Assembly: GCF_907163265.1 (NCBI RefSeq)
Contig: NZ_CAJQUM010000001.1
Location: 3,401,763-3,465,762, forward strand
Source: Georgfuchsia toluolica
GTDB taxonomy: Bacteria; Pseudomonadota; Gammaproteobacteria; Burkholderiales; Rhodocyclaceae
DNA length: 64,000 nucleotides
Direction of reading: 5' to 3'
The translations under genes were made by a program, and so were the position numbers. Position 1 is the stretch's first letter, and each line of letters opens with the position of its first letter. Below are positions 56,322 to 64,000 of this stretch, piece after piece. A model generated the notes under the pieces. That model was not told the origin of the DNA and searched no databases. It saw nothing but the letters and a program-made list of their open reading frames with translations.

Positions 56322-57869
56322 ATGGACATCAAGGTCAATAAGAAGCTGGGTCTGAAGGAGCGCTATTCGCTGATGACCCGCGGGCTCGGTTGGGATACCA
56401 CCTACCAACCGATGGACAAAGTGTTCCCATACGACAAGTTCGAAGGCATCAAGATTCATGACTGGGATAAATGGGAAGATCCATTTCGCATGACCATGGA
56501 CGCCTACTGGAAATATCAGGCCGAGAAGGATCGCAAGCTCTATGCGATCATCGATGCCTTTGCGCAAAACAATGGCCACTTGGGTGTCACCGATGCGCGC
56601 TATATCAATACGCTGAAACTATTCCTGACCGGCATTTCTCCGCTCGAGTACATGGCACATCGCGGTTTCGCCCATGTCGGACGGCAGATGCGCGGCGTGG
56701 GCCCGCGAGTGGCCTGTCTGATGCAATCGCTCGACGAACTGCGCCATGCGCAGACGCAGATTCATGCATTGTCGAATTACAACAAACACTACAACGGTTT
56801 CCATGATTTCCTGCACATGATTGAAAGGGTCTGGTATCTGTCGGTACCGCGTTCCTTCTTTGACGATGCCTATACCGCTGGCCCATTCGAATTCATGATC
56901 GCCATCGGCTTCAGCTTCGAATACGTGCTTACCAATCTATTATTCGTACCGTTCGTCTCCGGGGCTGCTTACAACGGCGATATGGGCGTGATGACTTTCG
57001 GATTTTCCGCGCAGTCTGATGAAGCGCGCCATATGACACTGGGGCTCGAGTGCATCAAATTCATGCTTGAACAGGATCCGGACAACCTGCCCATCGTTCA
57101 GCGCTGGATTGATAAATGGACGTGGCGCGGCACCCGCGTACTGACATTGGTTGGCATGATGATGGACTATATGCTGCCCAAGCGCGTGATGAGCTGGAAG
57201 GAAGCCTGGGAAATCTACTTCGAGCAGAATGGTGGCGCATTATTCAATGACTTGGCTCGCTATGGCATCAAGATGCCGAAGTGCATCGCTCAGGCCACCA
57301 TTGACAAGGAGCACATCTCCCACCAGGCTTGGGCGACCTTCTATCAGTACGGCGCTGCGGCTGACTTTCACACATGGATGCCGAAGCCCGAGGAAATGGA
57401 CTGGCTGTCGGAGAAATACCCGAACACCTTCGACAAATACTACCGGCCACGCTTCGAGTATTGGGCCGAGCAGCACAAGGAGGGCAAGCGCTTCTACAAC
57501 ATGACTCTGCCCCAGTTATGCCAAGTCTGCCAGATCCCGATGCTGTTCACCGAGCCCTCCGACCCGACCAAGATCTGCTATCGCGAATCGGACTACAAAG
57601 GCGAGAAGTACCACACCTGTTCCGACGGCTGCAAAGAAATATTCGACAACGAGCCTGAGAAATATATCCAAGCCTGGCTTCCGGTGCACCAGATCTATCA
57701 AGGCAATTGCTTTCCGGAAGGAACCGACCCGACCAAGCCTGGCTTCGAGCCGTTACCGGAAGTGCTGAAGTACTACCACCTTGAGCACGGACGCGACAAT
57801 CTTGACTTCGAGGGATCCGAAGATCAGAAGAATTTCGCTGCCTGGCGCGAAATGGCGACCAAGAACTAA
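56322..57869 (+). CDS. dmpN: Phenol hydroxylase alpha subunit DmpN (diiron)
   Basis: This catalytic subunit converts phenol and methylphenols to catechols. The 515-residue protein has the two diiron motifs: Asp-Glu-x2-His in SLDELRHAQ and QSDEARHMT. A C-terminal Cys-rich zinc site (CQVCQIPM and CSDGC, YHS-like domain, about 390-440) is typical of this subfamily. The gene follows dmpM directly. Confidence 0.96.
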   Translation: MDIKVNKKLGLKERYSLMTRGLGWDTTYQPMDKVFPYDKFEGIKIHDWDKWEDPFRMTMDAYWKYQAEKDRKLYAIIDAFAQNNGHLGVTDARYINTLKLFLTGISPLEYMAHRGFAHVGRQMRGVGPRVACLMQSLDELRHAQTQIHALSNYNKHYNGFHDFLHMIERVWYLSVPRSFFDDAYTAGPFEFMIAIGFSFEYVLTNLLFVPFVSGAAYNGDMGVMTFGFSAQSDEARHMTLGLECIKFMLEQDPDNLPIVQRWIDKWTWRGTRVLTLVGMMMDYMLPKRVMSWKEAWEIYFEQNGGALFNDLARYGIKMPKCIAQATIDKEHISHQAWATFYQYGAAADFHTWMPKPEEMDWLSEKYPNTFDKYYRPRFEYWAEQHKEGKRFYNMTLPQLCQVCQIPMLFTEPSDPTKICYRESDYKGEKYHTCSDGCKEIFDNEPEKYIQAWLPVHQIYQGNCFPEGTDPTKPGFEPLPEVLKYYHLEHGRDNLDFEGSEDQKNFAAWREMATKN

Positions 57870-57879
57870 GGAGACAAGC

Positions 57880-58239
57880 ATGCCTGTTGTTGCACTCAAA
57901 CCCTACGAGTTCGCTGCGGCGGATACTCAGGACAAGTTTCACGGAAGCCAGTTGCTCTACATCGGCTGGGAAGACCACTTGATGTTCTGCGCGCCGTTTG
58001 CCCTCCCATTCCCGCCGACGATGCCGTTTGGTGCGATCCAGGAGCAAGTGATCCCTGGAGCCTTCGGCTATCACCCCGACTGTGCCAAGATCGACTGGAG
58101 CAAAGCGGAGTGGTTTAAGTCGGGCAAGCCCTGGAAACCCGATCCGGGCAAGTCCTTGGCGGAAAACGGCCTCAAGCACAAGGACGTGATCCGCTTTCGT
58201 ACGCCTGGGCTGACCGGTATCAAGGGGAGTTGCGCCTGA
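57880..58239 (+). CDS. dmpO: Phenol hydroxylase gamma subunit DmpO
   Basis: The 119-residue small hydroxylase subunit starts MPVVALKPYEFAAADTQDKF at ATG 57880, preceded by AAGGAGA. It stabilises the (LNO)2 complex. It lies 10 bp after dmpN. Confidence 0.92.
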   Translation: MPVVALKPYEFAAADTQDKFHGSQLLYIGWEDHLMFCAPFALPFPPTMPFGAIQEQVIPGAFGYHPDCAKIDWSKAEWFKSGKPWKPDPGKSLAENGLKHKDVIRFRTPGLTGIKGSCA

Positions 58240-58255
58240 TTTTTGGCTGAAGACA

Positions 58256-59317
58256 ATGAGCTATAACCTTACCATAGAGCCGCTTGGGCAGACGATCGAG
58301 GTCGAAGACGGGCAGACGTTGCTGGATGCGAGTCTGCGTGCCGGGATCTACTTGCCCCATGCTTGCTGTCATGGACTCTGTGCCACTTGCAAGGTACAGG
58401 TAGTCGATGGGGAAGTCGAGCACGGAGAAGCCTCCAACTTCGCACTGATGGATTATGAGCGGGAAGAGGGACTCTGCCTTGCCTGCTGCGCGATACCCCA
58501 GTCCGACGTTACTATAGAGGCGGACATTGAGGTCGAACCGGATGCGCTGAATTTGCCGGTACGGGATTTCAGCGGCATTATCAGCCGGATCCAAAACCTC
58601 ACGCCGACCATCAAAGGGGTCTGGATCCAGCTTGATGAGCCGGATGGGATTCGCTTTCAGGCCGGGCAGTACATCAACCTGCACATCCCGGGCGACAAGA
58701 CCATCAGGGCATTTTCCTTGGCCAATGCACCCTCGTTGGGTAGAGAGATCGAACTCAACATTCGTTTGGTTCCCGGCGGCAAGGCCACCACGTGGATACA
58801 CAACGAGTTGAAGGTTGGCGATCCGGTGCAACTGGCGGGGCCATATGGCCGTTTCTTCGTGCGCAAGTTGGCTGATGTGCCACCGATCTTTCTTGCCGGC
58901 GGTTCAGGTTTGTCCAGCCCCAAGTCGATGATCCTCGACCTGTTCGAGGAAGGCTGTAGCCTGCCGATCACCTTGGTATATGGTGCGCGGACGCAGGACG
59001 AGTTGTACTACCACGATCTGTTCAAGGAACTGGCCGCGCGGCACACCAACTTTTCTTACGTGCCGGTGCTCTCCAACGAACCGGCTGAGTCTGATTGGGA
59101 TGGCCGGCGTGGATTTGTCCATGAAGCGGCGAAGGAGTATTTCAACAACGACTTCCGCGGCCATAAGGCCTACTTGTGCGGGCCGCCGGTGATGATCGAT
59201 GCCTGCATAGCAACGCTGATGCAGGGGCGGCTTTTCGAGCGTGACATTTACTCCGAAAAATTCTTCTCCGCTGCCGATGCGCAGCAAGTGAGAAGTCCTC
59301 TTTTCAAAAAAATCTAG
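58256..59317 (+). CDS. dmpP: Phenol hydroxylase reductase DmpP
   Basis: The 353-residue NADH reductase has an N-terminal plant-type [2Fe-2S] domain (CCHGLCATCKVQVVDG), an FAD domain (IRAFSLANAPS) and an NAD domain (LAGGSGLSSPKSMILDL). It supplies electrons directly to DmpN. The ferredoxin gene follows 5 bp later. Confidence 0.94.
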   Translation: MSYNLTIEPLGQTIEVEDGQTLLDASLRAGIYLPHACCHGLCATCKVQVVDGEVEHGEASNFALMDYEREEGLCLACCAIPQSDVTIEADIEVEPDALNLPVRDFSGIISRIQNLTPTIKGVWIQLDEPDGIRFQAGQYINLHIPGDKTIRAFSLANAPSLGREIELNIRLVPGGKATTWIHNELKVGDPVQLAGPYGRFFVRKLADVPPIFLAGGSGLSSPKSMILDLFEEGCSLPITLVYGARTQDELYYHDLFKELAARHTNFSYVPVLSNEPAESDWDGRRGFVHEAAKEYFNNDFRGHKAYLCGPPVMIDACIATLMQGRLFERDIYSEKFFSAADAQQVRSPLFKKI

Positions 59318-59322
59318 CGGCC

Positions 59323-59634
59323 ATGGCTTACCACCTCGTAACCATCGAGGAAACCGGGGAGACCTTCCGCTGTTCTGACCAGGAATCGTTGCTGGTCGGA
59401 ATGGAAAAGCTCGGCAAGCGGGGAATCCCGGTGGGCTGCCGCGGAGGTGGCTGTGGTGTCTGCAAGATTCAGATCGTCAGCGGCGCGATCAAAAAGCGAG
59501 TGATGAGTCGAGAGCACATTAGCGTCGCGGATGAGGCGGCTGGTCGTGTACTTGCCTGCCGATCCAAGCCGACCAGTGATGTCGTGCTGCGCGTTGTCGG
59601 ACTCATGAAAAAGAACATACTGCGCAATGACTAG
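59323..59634 (+). CDS. dmpQ: XylT/DmpQ-like chloroplast-type ferredoxin
   Basis: The 103-residue [2Fe-2S] ferredoxin has ligands in CRGGGCGVCKIQ and a final Cys in LACRSK. XylT-type ferredoxins re-reduce the inactivated Fe(III) form of catechol 2,3-dioxygenase. Its position before the two catechol dioxygenase genes supports that role. Confidence 0.9.
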   Translation: MAYHLVTIEETGETFRCSDQESLLVGMEKLGKRGIPVGCRGGGCGVCKIQIVSGAIKKRVMSREHISVADEAAGRVLACRSKPTSDVVLRVVGLMKKNILRND

Positions 59635-59647
59635 GCCCATTCATCAG

Positions 59648-60547
59648 TCAGCCACCTGGGAGCGGGTTATTGGCGATTCTGCGGACGTGGTTGAGAAATG
59701 CCTGCAGGGACGGCGACGTATCGTCGCTGCGGTACATGCACTTGAGTTCGACTCTGGCATCAGGAGCTATAAGCGGACGGTAGGTGGTGCGTGGAAGCAT
59801 CAAGCCAGCCGCCGACTGCGGCACAACACAGAGCCCAAGTCCGCTCGATACAAGGGCGATGCTTGTCAATACATCTTCCGCTTCAAAGGCAATAACGGGG
59901 TTAAAACCGGCATGACGGCAGAGAGCGATCACGTTGTCAGCAAAGCTTGGCCGTCCGATGTTCGGATAGATCACCAGGGGTTGCCCCTCGAGATCACCAA
60001 CCAAAATCGTTTTCCTCGCGGCGAGCGGATGTATTTCATTGAGGGCAACACAAAAACCTTCCTCAAACACGGTTTCGATCGTCATATCCGATACCTCTGG
60101 AAAGATGCGACTGAATCCGATCGACAAGCGCCGTTGGAGCAACGCTTCAATTTGCTCGGACTTGTGCATTGTGTGCAAACCAAAGGTGACTTTGGGGTGA
60201 ATTTTGCCGAACTCAAGCATGAGTTGCGGAATGACCGAAAGAATCGCCGAGCCGAACACGCCGATCTCGATACGCCCGAGTTCACCGCGGCTGGTCATCT
60301 GGGTTCGGATGACCGCTTGGTCGGCGAGAAATTGCAGCTTGCGGGCTTCCTCAAGGAAGGTCACTCCAGCTTCGGTAAGCGTAACGCCGCGCGGGGTGCG
60401 CTTAAACAGATGAACCTTGAGCGTTTGCTCCAGTTGCTGAATCTGGCGGGTCAGCGGAGGTTGGGAGATGTGAAGGCGGGCTGCAGCGCGGCTGAAGTTG
60501 AGTTCGTCCGCCAATGCGAGGAAATAGCGCAGATGTTTTAGTTCCAT
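59648..60547 (-). CDS. LysR-family regulator of the meta-cleavage genes
   Basis: The 299-residue LTTR has an HTH at residues 1-58 (MELKHLRYFLALADELNFSR; HISQPPLTRQIQQLE) close to the CatM/BenM/CbnR group. It is transcribed towards dmpQ and away from the catechol dioxygenase genes, with 242 bp between it and 60790. It probably controls the meta-pathway genes from that region. The effector is unknown. Confidence 0.9.
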   Translation of the reverse strand: MELKHLRYFLALADELNFSRAAARLHISQPPLTRQIQQLEQTLKVHLFKRTPRGVTLTEAGVTFLEEARKLQFLADQAVIRTQMTSRGELGRIEIGVFGSAILSVIPQLMLEFGKIHPKVTFGLHTMHKSEQIEALLQRRLSIGFSRIFPEVSDMTIETVFEEGFCVALNEIHPLAARKTILVGDLEGQPLVIYPNIGRPSFADNVIALCRHAGFNPVIAFEAEDVLTSIALVSSGLGLCVVPQSAAGLMLPRTTYRPLIAPDARVELKCMYRSDDTSPSLQAFLNHVRRIANNPLPGG

Positions 60548-60789
60548 GTGCTGGCACTTTTAAGAGATGGGACCTTGAACGAGGTGCGCTAAAAGTCTAT
60601 ACCTTTTAAGTATGAATGGTGAGAGAAAAAGGTATTGGACGGTATGGCGATGAATTGGTTAAATCAACAAAAGATTATAGGTATATCGAGATTTATTTAT
60701 TCTTAAAACACTGATGCTGGTGTCAGCCTCAAAGAAAAAAGCAGCAAGTATTGAGTTGGCGAAAATCATTTTGAAGAGGAAAGCTAATC

Positions 60790-61722
60790 ATGGCACTAAC
60801 TGGTGTTCTGCGCCCGGGTCACGCCGCACTGCGCGTGCTTGATCTTGAAGAGAGTGTAAATTTCTACGGCAATGTGCTGGGTCTCATAGAGACTGGGCGC
60901 GACAAGCAGGGCCGTGTCTACTTCAAGGCCTGGGACGAGCGTGACCACAACAGCATTGTGTTGCATCAGGCCGACAGAGCCGGGATCGATTATTTCGGTT
61001 TCAAGGTCGCCAACAAGTCGACGCTGGAGAAACTGGATTCGGACCTGCGTGCCTATGGCGTCAAGACGGAAAGGATTCCTGCCGGTGAAATGCTCGAAAC
61101 TGGTGAGCGCGTGCGCTTCGAGATTCCCAGCGGCCATCTGATTGAGCTCTACGCCGAGAAGAAGGATTTTGGCAACGGAATGCCCTATGTCAATCCGGAG
61201 GCTTGGGCGGTGGCGTTGGCAGATAAAGGAATTGCCCCAACCCGTTTCGATCATTGTCTGCTCTATGGCCCTGACATAGAGAAGGTACAAAAGCTATTTG
61301 AAGAAGTGCTGGGCTTCTACCTTACCGAGCACGTCGTGCTTGAGGATGGCCAGACCGACTTGGCGATTTTCATGGCCACGTCAAACAAGGCGCATGACAT
61401 CGCCTTTGTCCGTCATCCGGAGCCGGGCAAGCTGCACCACGTCTCCTTCCTGCTCGAGAGCTGGGAGAGGGTTCTGCGTGCTGCCGACCTGATGTCGATG
61501 AACCGTGTCTCGATCGACATTGGGCCGACGCGGCATGGAATCACGCGCGGCACCACGATCTACGCTTTCGATCCCTCTGGCAACCGTTTCGAAACCTTCA
61601 ACGGCGGGTACCAGACCTACCCTGACTGCAAGCCCCTGAAGTGGACGATTGATGAAGTTGGCCCCGCCATTTTCTACCACGACCGCAAGCTCAACGAACG
61701 TTTTCTGAGCGTGGTGACTTGA
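60790..61722 (+). CDS. Catechol 2,3-dioxygenase, copy 1
   Basis: This Fe(II) extradiol dioxygenase cleaves catechol to 2-hydroxymuconic semialdehyde. It has 310 residues with two vicinal-oxygen-chelate domains. Iron ligands His155 (RFDHCLLYG), His217 (KLHHVSF) and Glu268 (GNRFETF) are present. It differs from copy 2 at six residues: Thr151, Ile251, Asn271, Lys281, Leu283 and Ser307 here. A short fragment identical to the start of the HbpS-like gene follows its stop. Confidence 0.95.
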   Translation: MALTGVLRPGHAALRVLDLEESVNFYGNVLGLIETGRDKQGRVYFKAWDERDHNSIVLHQADRAGIDYFGFKVANKSTLEKLDSDLRAYGVKTERIPAGEMLETGERVRFEIPSGHLIELYAEKKDFGNGMPYVNPEAWAVALADKGIAPTRFDHCLLYGPDIEKVQKLFEEVLGFYLTEHVVLEDGQTDLAIFMATSNKAHDIAFVRHPEPGKLHHVSFLLESWERVLRAADLMSMNRVSIDIGPTRHGITRGTTIYAFDPSGNRFETFNGGYQTYPDCKPLKWTIDEVGPAIFYHDRKLNERFLSVVT

Positions 61723-61760
61723 GTGATGGAAGTTGCAAATCCCACTTCTGAAAGCGCCAT
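61723..61760 (+). pseudogene. Truncated start of the HbpS-like gene after dioxygenase copy 1
   Basis: GTGATGGAAGTTGCAAAT follows copy 1 exactly as it follows copy 2 (62903), then the sequences diverge within about 25 bp. It is the edge of the duplicated unit. The rest of 61760-61969 has only weak similarity to the region upstream of copy 1 (shared GTATTGGACGG). Confidence 0.7.
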
Positions 61761-61969
61761 ACAACAAAGGTATAGGTGATCAGAAAAAATAGTATTGGAC
61801 GGAACAGCAGTTATTCCACCAAATTAACGATTAATGGGAAATTACAAAAGCATTTAAATTTTAAGCTCATCGAAACGTGCCGCGGCGGCGAAATGTCTGC
61901 ACTGGCATGAGAGTCCTGAAAGAGAGATTTCGTCAAGGCTGCGTTAACTTTTGAAGAGGAGAATTAATC

Positions 61970-62902
61970 ATGGCACTAACCGGTGTTCTGCGCCCGGGTC
62001 ACGCCGCACTGCGCGTGCTTGATCTTGAAGAGAGTGTAAATTTCTACGGCAATGTGCTGGGTCTCATAGAGACTGGGCGCGACAAGCAGGGCCGTGTCTA
62101 CTTCAAGGCCTGGGACGAGCGTGACCACAACAGCATTGTGTTGCATCAGGCCGACAGAGCCGGGATCGATTATTTCGGTTTCAAGGTCGCCAACAAGTCG
62201 ACGCTGGAGAAACTGGATTCGGACCTGCGTGCCTATGGCGTCAAGACGGAAAGGATTCCTGCCGGTGAAATGCTCGAAACTGGTGAGCGCGTGCGCTTCG
62301 AGATTCCCAGCGGCCATCTGATTGAGCTCTACGCCGAGAAGAAGGATTTTGGCAACGGAATGCCCTATGTCAATCCGGAGGCTTGGGCGGTGGCGTTGGC
62401 AGATAAAGGAATTGCCCCAATCCGTTTCGATCATTGTCTGCTCTATGGCCCTGACATAGAGAAGGTACAAAAGCTATTTGAAGAAGTGCTGGGCTTCTAC
62501 CTTACCGAGCACGTCGTGCTTGAGGATGGCCAGACTGACTTGGCGATTTTCATGGCCACGTCAAACAAGGCGCATGACATCGCCTTTGTCCGTCATCCGG
62601 AGCCGGGCAAGCTGCACCATGTCTCCTTCCTGCTCGAGAGCTGGGAGAGAGTTCTGCGTGCTGCCGACCTGATGTCGATGAACCGTGTCTCGATCGACAT
62701 TGGGCCGACGCGGCATGGCGTCACGCGCGGTACCACGATTTACGCCTTCGACCCTTCCGGCAACCGTTTCGAAACCTTCTGCGGTGGGTACCAAACCTAT
62801 CCTGACTGTCAGCCCATAAAGTGGACGATTGATGAAGTTGGCCCCGCCATTTTCTACCACGACCGCAAGCTCAACGAGCGTTTCCTGACAGTAGTGACTT
62901 GA
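61970..62902 (+). CDS. Catechol 2,3-dioxygenase, copy 2
   Basis: The 310-residue protein is 98% identical to copy 1 (substitutions Thr151Ile, Ile251Val, Asn271Cys, Lys281Gln, Leu283Ile, Ser307Thr). Metal ligands are conserved. Residue 271, just after the Glu268 ligand, is Cys as in DmpB/XylE-type FCGG, so this copy may be the more typical one. TTTTGAAGAGGA precedes both copies. Nucleotide differences cluster in the last third of the gene. Confidence 0.95.
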   Translation: MALTGVLRPGHAALRVLDLEESVNFYGNVLGLIETGRDKQGRVYFKAWDERDHNSIVLHQADRAGIDYFGFKVANKSTLEKLDSDLRAYGVKTERIPAGEMLETGERVRFEIPSGHLIELYAEKKDFGNGMPYVNPEAWAVALADKGIAPIRFDHCLLYGPDIEKVQKLFEEVLGFYLTEHVVLEDGQTDLAIFMATSNKAHDIAFVRHPEPGKLHHVSFLLESWERVLRAADLMSMNRVSIDIGPTRHGVTRGTTIYAFDPSGNRFETFCGGYQTYPDCQPIKWTIDEVGPAIFYHDRKLNERFLTVVT

Positions 62903-62905
62903 GTG

Positions 62906-63334
62906 ATGGAAGTTGCAAATTCCACTTTCGGGATCACCTTGGAGGCCGCCTCTGCAGCGGCTCAGGGGGCTGTGACGCACGCCAGGGCGAGCGGCTGGCA
63001 GATTAACGTTGGGGTTGTCGACCGCGGTGGCAACCTGATGGCGTTCTTGCGCATGCCGGGGGCCTACCTGCATTCGATCGATCTTGCCATTGACAAGGCA
63101 TACACTGCGGCGAGCTTTGGCTTTCCGACCAAACAGTGGATGAATGTCGTTGGCGCCGACGAAGGGATGAAGCTGGGTTTCTCTGCGCGCCCGCGCCTGG
63201 TTGTATTTGGCGGCGGTCTGCCAATTCGTATTGATGATGACTGGGTCGGTGGAATCGGAGTTTCAGGCGCTTCGTCCGATCAGGATGAGGAATGTGCCCG
63301 TGCAGGACTCGCTGCAATCGGGTTGAAAGAGTGA
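62906..63334 (+). CDS. GlcG/HbpS-family (DUF336) protein
   Basis: The protein of about 142 residues has the GlcG/HbpS fold pattern (VVDRGGNLMAFLRMPGAYLH; GGLPIRIDDDWVGGIGVSG). Such genes are common in meta-cleavage operons between the dioxygenase and the semialdehyde dehydrogenase, with unproven function (cofactor or heme/iron binding has been proposed for relatives). ATG 62906 is taken; a GTG at 62903 would add one residue. Confidence 0.85.
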   Translation: MEVANSTFGITLEAASAAAQGAVTHARASGWQINVGVVDRGGNLMAFLRMPGAYLHSIDLAIDKAYTAASFGFPTKQWMNVVGADEGMKLGFSARPRLVVFGGGLPIRIDDDWVGGIGVSGASSDQDEECARAGLAAIGLKE

Positions 63335-63363
63335 TGAATCACAAATGCAATGATTGAGAAAAA

Positions 63364-64000
63364 ATGAACCTGATCAAAAATTTTATCGATGGCAAGTTTG
63401 TCGAAAGTACCAAGAAATTCGAGAAGCGGTCTCCGCTCGACAATAAGGTGCTCGCGTTGGTGTCTGAGGCGGACAGAGCCCAGGTCGACGCAGCAGTGGC
63501 GGCAGCACGCAGCGCTTTGACCGGACCTTGGGGCAGTCTGACCGTTGCCAATCGGGTCGACCTGCTCTATGGCGTAGCCAACGAGATCAATCGCCGCTTC
63601 GAGCAATTTCTTGAAGCCGAGTGCGCAGACACGGGCAAGCCCATGAGCCTTGCGCGTCATATTGACATTCCCCGGGGCGCGGCCAACTTCAAGATTTTTG
63701 CTGACGTGGTGAAGAACGTGCCGTCCGAGTTCTTTGAGATGGAAACACCGGATGGCCGAGGCGCCTTGAACTATGCAGTACGCAGCCCGATCGGCGTGAT
63801 CGCCGTAATCTGCCCATGGAATCTACCACTGTTGCTGATGACATGGAAGGTTGGGCCGGCACTCGCCTGCGGCAACACGGTCGTTGTGAAGCCCTCGGAA
63901 GAGACCCCGCAAACCGCTACGCTACTTGGCGAAGTTATGAATCAGGTCGGGATCCCGCAGGGTGTCTACAACGTGGTGCATGGCTTCGGCCCCAACTCGA
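63364..64000 (+). CDS. 2-hydroxymuconic semialdehyde dehydrogenase, N-terminal part (window edge)
   Basis: From ATG 63364 the frame is open to the end of the window (212 codons). It is an aldehyde dehydrogenase N-terminal half: MNLIKNFIDGKFVEST, the NAD-site segment IAVICPWNLPLLLMTWKVGP, and VVVKPSEETPQTATLL. It resembles DmpC/XylG, which oxidises the ring-fission product to 4-oxalocrotonate. The catalytic Cys and Glu lie beyond the window. Confidence 0.92.
   Translation, partial: MNLIKNFIDGKFVESTKKFEKRSPLDNKVLALVSEADRAQVDAAVAAARSALTGPWGSLTVANRVDLLYGVANEINRRFEQFLEAECADTGKPMSLARHIDIPRGAANFKIFADVVKNVPSEFFEMETPDGRGALNYAVRSPIGVIAVICPWNLPLLLMTWKVGPALACGNTVVVKPSEETPQTATLLGEVMNQVGIPQGVYNVVHGFGPNS

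Overview
The window is about 64 kb of high-GC proteobacterial chromosome, most like a betaproteobacterium of the Rhodocyclales/Sterolibacteriaceae type. That placement is inferred from the grpE-dnaK-dnaJ set, a BzdR/BoxR-type regulator, Thauera/Azoarcus-like bbs genes and pseudomonad/betaproteobacterial tmo and dmp genes. A toluene degrader of the Georgfuchsia kind would fit, but I cannot name the species from sequence alone. Nearly the whole window is devoted to aromatic catabolism.

Layout. (1) 1-3117, minus strand: grpE-dnaK-dnaJ (dnaJ truncated by the window edge) behind a textbook sigma32 promoter. (2) 3313-8347, minus: trxC, a 3-hydroxyacyl-CoA dehydrogenase and a pyruvate:ferredoxin oxidoreductase. 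(3) 8698-11162, plus: a LysR regulator, a BzdR/BoxR-like regulator and a thioesterase. (4) 11610-22262, minus: bamDEFGHI-bamBC, the ATP-independent class II (tungsten) benzoyl-CoA reductase. The gene order is permuted and the locus carries a decayed second bamD start, a decayed bamB start and a frameshift in bamE. (5) 22741-30548, minus: two thiolases, a gamma-carbonic-anhydrase-like protein, an SDR, and the ring-cleavage enzymes Oah/BamA, Had and Dch. (6) 31418-36472, plus: an acyl-CoA dehydrogenase with the hallmark of non-decarboxylating glutaryl-CoA dehydrogenase, a pyruvate-carboxyltransferase-like (5S/OadA) protein with two biotinyl domains, and a GcdA-like glutaconyl-CoA carboxyltransferase. 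(7) 37459-45837, plus: bbsABCDEFGH plus a MaoC-like gene (anaerobic toluene to benzoyl-CoA via benzylsuccinate). (8) 45918-46446: scars of IS3- and IS30-type elements. (9) 46453-53243, minus: tmoABCDEF (aerobic toluene monooxygenase) and a XylR/DmpR-type sigma54 regulator. (10) 53315-54496: an intact IS5-family element. (11) 54734-64000: phenol hydroxylase dmpKLMNOP, a XylT-like ferredoxin, a LysR regulator, two nearly identical catechol 2,3-dioxygenases in tandem, a HbpS-like gene and the start of a 2-hydroxymuconic semialdehyde dehydrogenase.

How it works together. Benzylsuccinate, whose synthase Bss is not in the window, is activated and oxidised by Bbs to benzoyl-CoA. Class II Bam reduces this to the dienoyl-CoA; Dch, Had and Oah hydrate, oxidise and cleave the ring. 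Thiolases and dehydrogenases shorten the product to glutaryl-CoA. The 31418-36472 operon then appears to make glutaconyl-CoA and remove its carboxyl by a biotin enzyme. No membrane beta subunit is present and the partner resembles a pyruvate carboxyltransferase, so I propose (inference) a soluble glutaconyl-CoA:pyruvate transcarboxylase that makes crotonyl-CoA plus oxaloacetate. This is the strongest candidate for an undescribed system here. The aerobic route (Tmo, Dmp, meta cleavage) lies directly beside the anaerobic one, separated by insertion-sequence scars.

Regulation visible in sequence: a 76-77 bp promoter block, with an FNR-type box and TGCA-containing dyad or half-dyad, is shared by the bam and dch operons; sigma54-type promoters precede tmoA and dmpK.
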